Source of the DNA: Richelia sp. CSU_2_1
GTDB taxonomy: Bacteria > Cyanobacteriota > Cyanobacteriia > Cyanobacteriales > Microcoleaceae
Direction: 5' to 3'
Assembly: GCA_012034575.1 (NCBI GenBank)
Contig: JAAUPF010000058.1
Span: forward strand, 1 to 35,065
DNA: 35,065 nucleotides
Shown: in pieces, positions 33,736-35,065 of the stretch
Position numbering within the stretch: the stretch's first letter is position 1
How the letters are laid out: each line of letters starts with the position of its first letter
Position numbers and translations under genes: made by a program
The notes under the pieces: model-generated
What the model was told of the DNA's origin: nothing
The model's input: the letters and a program-made list of their open reading frames with translations, nothing else
Database searches by the model: none

Positions 33736-34209
33736 ATGTACTTAGATCGAGTCAAAAACCAACTGATAGAACTAAAACTCGCTAGGCAAGATGAACTGGT
33801 AGGCTGTACTCGCGATGAGGTGAGAGCGATCGAGCAAAATTTAGGTATTTCTGAGCCCCTTGCGTACCAAGAATTTCTATTGTCGATGGGATGCGGGGCT
33901 GGTAAATTCTTACGTGGTTCGGACTGTTTCTTCGATCGACTATTTCAAATTCAAGAATGGGCGATCGACCTCTTACAGGAAAATAATTTTCCTCGCTCTC
34001 TACCAGACGATGCCTTTATTTTCTTGATGCACCAAGGTTATCAATTCAGCTTTTTTAGATTGTCAGAAGGTGCAGATCCCCCGACTTACTCATACTGTGA
34101 AGGGACAGATCGAACTTCTTTCATTAAAAGCCATGAAAGTTTTAGTGAGTTTTTGGCTGCAGAGGTAGAAATTCACGCCAAGTATTTAATGGCTCTGGCT
34201 AACAAGTAA
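33736..34209 (+). CDS. SMI1/KNR4 (SUKH) family protein
   Basis: The 157-residue cytosolic protein carries the SUKH signature: GCTRDEVRAIEQNLGISEPL, AYQEFLLSMGCGAGKFLRGS, and a later PDDAFIFLMHQGYQFSFFRL. Bacterial SUKH proteins are mostly immunity proteins of contact-dependent or polymorphic toxin systems, or regulators. No toxin is visible here, so it is an orphan or a solitary regulatory copy. It converges on the oxygenase gene with only five bases between the stop codons. The fold assignment is good and the role is inferred. Confidence 0.82.
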   Translation: MYLDRVKNQLIELKLARQDELVGCTRDEVRAIEQNLGISEPLAYQEFLLSMGCGAGKFLRGSDCFFDRLFQIQEWAIDLLQENNFPRSLPDDAFIFLMHQGYQFSFFRLSEGADPPTYSYCEGTDRTSFIKSHESFSEFLAAEVEIHAKYLMALANK

Positions 34210-34214
34210 TGACA

Positions 34215-34817
34215 TTACTTGATTTTTGCCTTCGCAGCCCTAGACTCGATCGCGAATTCTGGAATATCTGCCAATTCTCGATCGTCCAAAACGTACTGTT
34301 CGCAAACTAGACTCAAACGAGTGCCGCCAGTTTTAACTGCATTCACAGAATGGGTTAAATCTCCTTGAAAATACAGCAGCGAGTTGGCTTCCGGCTGAAT
34401 TTTACCGACTTGTTTTTTGCTGCTGCGCAAAACCAATTCTCCCCCTTCCAAGTCCGGCGGAACTTGTACGTACAAAACGCTGACGGTCGCCGGAGGTGCA
34501 ACTGTTTTGCAGTACGATCGCAAAGATCGATCGATATGCGGATCGACGCGGGAACCTGCTTTCAACAGCAAAGGATTCAGGTAAAATGCGTTGCAATCCG
34601 GCTGTAAAGCTCGGTCTAGATAAGGCTTGAAAAAAGGAAATTTTTGTTCGACTTGGGCAACGGACGATCGCCCAAAAACTACGGAAAATCCTTTGGTGCT
34701 GATAAAGTCGCGATTGAGGTTGTTGGTGGCAAGATAAGGAGAAGCTAAAATTGCTCCTCGCAAGTCGTTAAGGTAGTCGATCGAAAAAGCATGAGGATAT
34801 TTTTGATAGTATTTCAA
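34215..34817 (-). CDS. 2OG-Fe(II) oxygenase, prolyl-4-hydroxylase-like
   Basis: The 200-residue enzyme uses 2-oxoglutarate, oxygen and Fe(II) to hydroxylate an unknown substrate. The iron triad is visible as His94 and Asp96 (VDPHIDRS) plus His156 (GDLTHSVNAV), with Arg167 (GGTRLSLVCEQ) for 2-oxoglutarate. The core is a double-stranded beta-helix (VSVLYVQVPPDLEGGELVLR). The length fits small bacterial and phage prolyl-hydroxylase-like members. The C-terminal 25 residues are charged. The start at 34817 is just before a heptamer array, which lies in its leader. The substrate could be a protein or a small molecule; context gives no hint. Confidence 0.85.
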   Translation of the reverse strand: MKYYQKYPHAFSIDYLNDLRGAILASPYLATNNLNRDFISTKGFSVVFGRSSVAQVEQKFPFFKPYLDRALQPDCNAFYLNPLLLKAGSRVDPHIDRSLRSYCKTVAPPATVSVLYVQVPPDLEGGELVLRSSKKQVGKIQPEANSLLYFQGDLTHSVNAVKTGGTRLSLVCEQYVLDDRELADIPEFAIESRAAKAKIK

Positions 34818-34827
34818 GGCTCTATAA

Positions 34828-35065
34828 TTGGTAATTGGTAATTGGTAATTGGTAATTGGTAATTGGTAATTGGTAATTGGTAATTGGTAATTGGTAATTG
34901 GTAATTGGTAAGGAGTTTTGAGTTTTGAGTTTTGACCGGGAACGCATTCACAATGGTAACTTAAAACTCCCCCTCATCCCTCATCCCTCATCCTTCTTCC
35001 TTCTTCCCTCATCCCTCATCCCTCATCCTTCTTCCCTCATCCTTCTTCCCTCATCCCTCATCCCT
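34828..35065. repeat. TTGGTAA, GAGTTTT and CCTCATC/CCTTCTT heptamer arrays
   Basis: About twelve TTGGTAA units begin 11 bases beyond the oxygenase ATG. They are followed by three GAGTTTT units. At the window's end about twelve CCTCATC/CCTTCTT units run in the opposite polarity, presumably facing a gene beyond the window. Confidence 0.95.

Noticed and set aside
33736-34817. SUKH protein and 2OG oxygenase as a toxin-immunity pair
   Set aside because: The genes converge, so they are not co-transcribed, and the oxygenase has an ordinary metabolic fold with no toxin features.
34828-34911. Possible CRISPR array (regular repeated units)
   Set aside because: The period is 7 bp with no spacers and no cas genes; it is a heptamer tandem repeat.
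1-35065. tRNA or rRNA genes
   Set aside because: I found no T-loop GTTCGANTC context with matching acceptor arms, nor rRNA-like stretches, by eye; a covariance-model scan would decide.

Overview
This is a chromosomal stretch of a filamentous cyanobacterium, most likely of the Oscillatoriales (Microcoleus/Oscillatoria type). The grounds are the dense GCGATCGC (HIP1) octamers and CGATCG cores in genes and gaps, intergenic arrays of 7-bp tandem repeats, and cyanobacterial genes: a DUF3082 protein beside ispE, a plastoquinol terminal oxidase fragment, haemagglutinin-like two-partner-secretion proteins, FecR with a CHASE2-cyclase, and a cyanobacterial-type glycogen synthase. The placement comes from reading the sequence, not from a database search.

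Layout. 1-2.5 kb: a broken glycosyltransferase start, a frameshifted TPR gene, an intact GT2 glycosyltransferase and a tiny membrane protein. 2.6-6.1 kb: a Clp-fold/SDH-type membrane protease, a CtpA-type S41 protease and a divergent membrane-anchored hypothetical. 6.3-12.7 kb: two tandem secreted beta-helix proteins with near-identical ends and divergent middles. 12.9-16.4 kb: B12-dependent methionine synthase. 16.8-18.3 kb: a Phd-like protein, a PD-(D/E)XK nuclease-fold protein and a small ORF. 18.3-21 kb: a FecR-CHASE2/adenylate cyclase operon. 21-24.5 kb, minus strand: a frameshifted coiled-coil/acidic-repeat protein, a dual-OB-like protein, two overlapping DUF488 genes and a DUF3082 protein. 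24.6-30 kb: ispE and rsmA on the minus strand, separated by a plus-strand block with an ethylene-receptor-like histidine kinase, an intradiol dioxygenase and a C-terminal remnant of PTOX. 30-35 kb: galactokinase, glycogen synthase, DUF4342, SUKH/SMI1-like and 2OG-Fe(II) oxygenase genes.

How they work together. metH, ispE, rsmA, galK and glgA are housekeeping. The signalling and surface genes (kinase, CHASE2 cyclase, FecR, secreted beta-helix proteins, GT2) suggest environmental sensing and envelope remodelling. DUF488-DUF488-dual-OB is the most operon-like set of unknown function.

Two window-scale patterns stand out. First, heptamer arrays show a polarity rule: the G-rich, usually stop-containing strand points away from the neighbouring gene on almost every flank, so leaders are mostly stop-free and trailers stop-rich, and at least two genes end on a stop codon inside an array. 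Second, three separate genes carry what looks like a single missing base, two of them at or beside HIP1-like sites, which means either recent decay or indel errors in the assembly.
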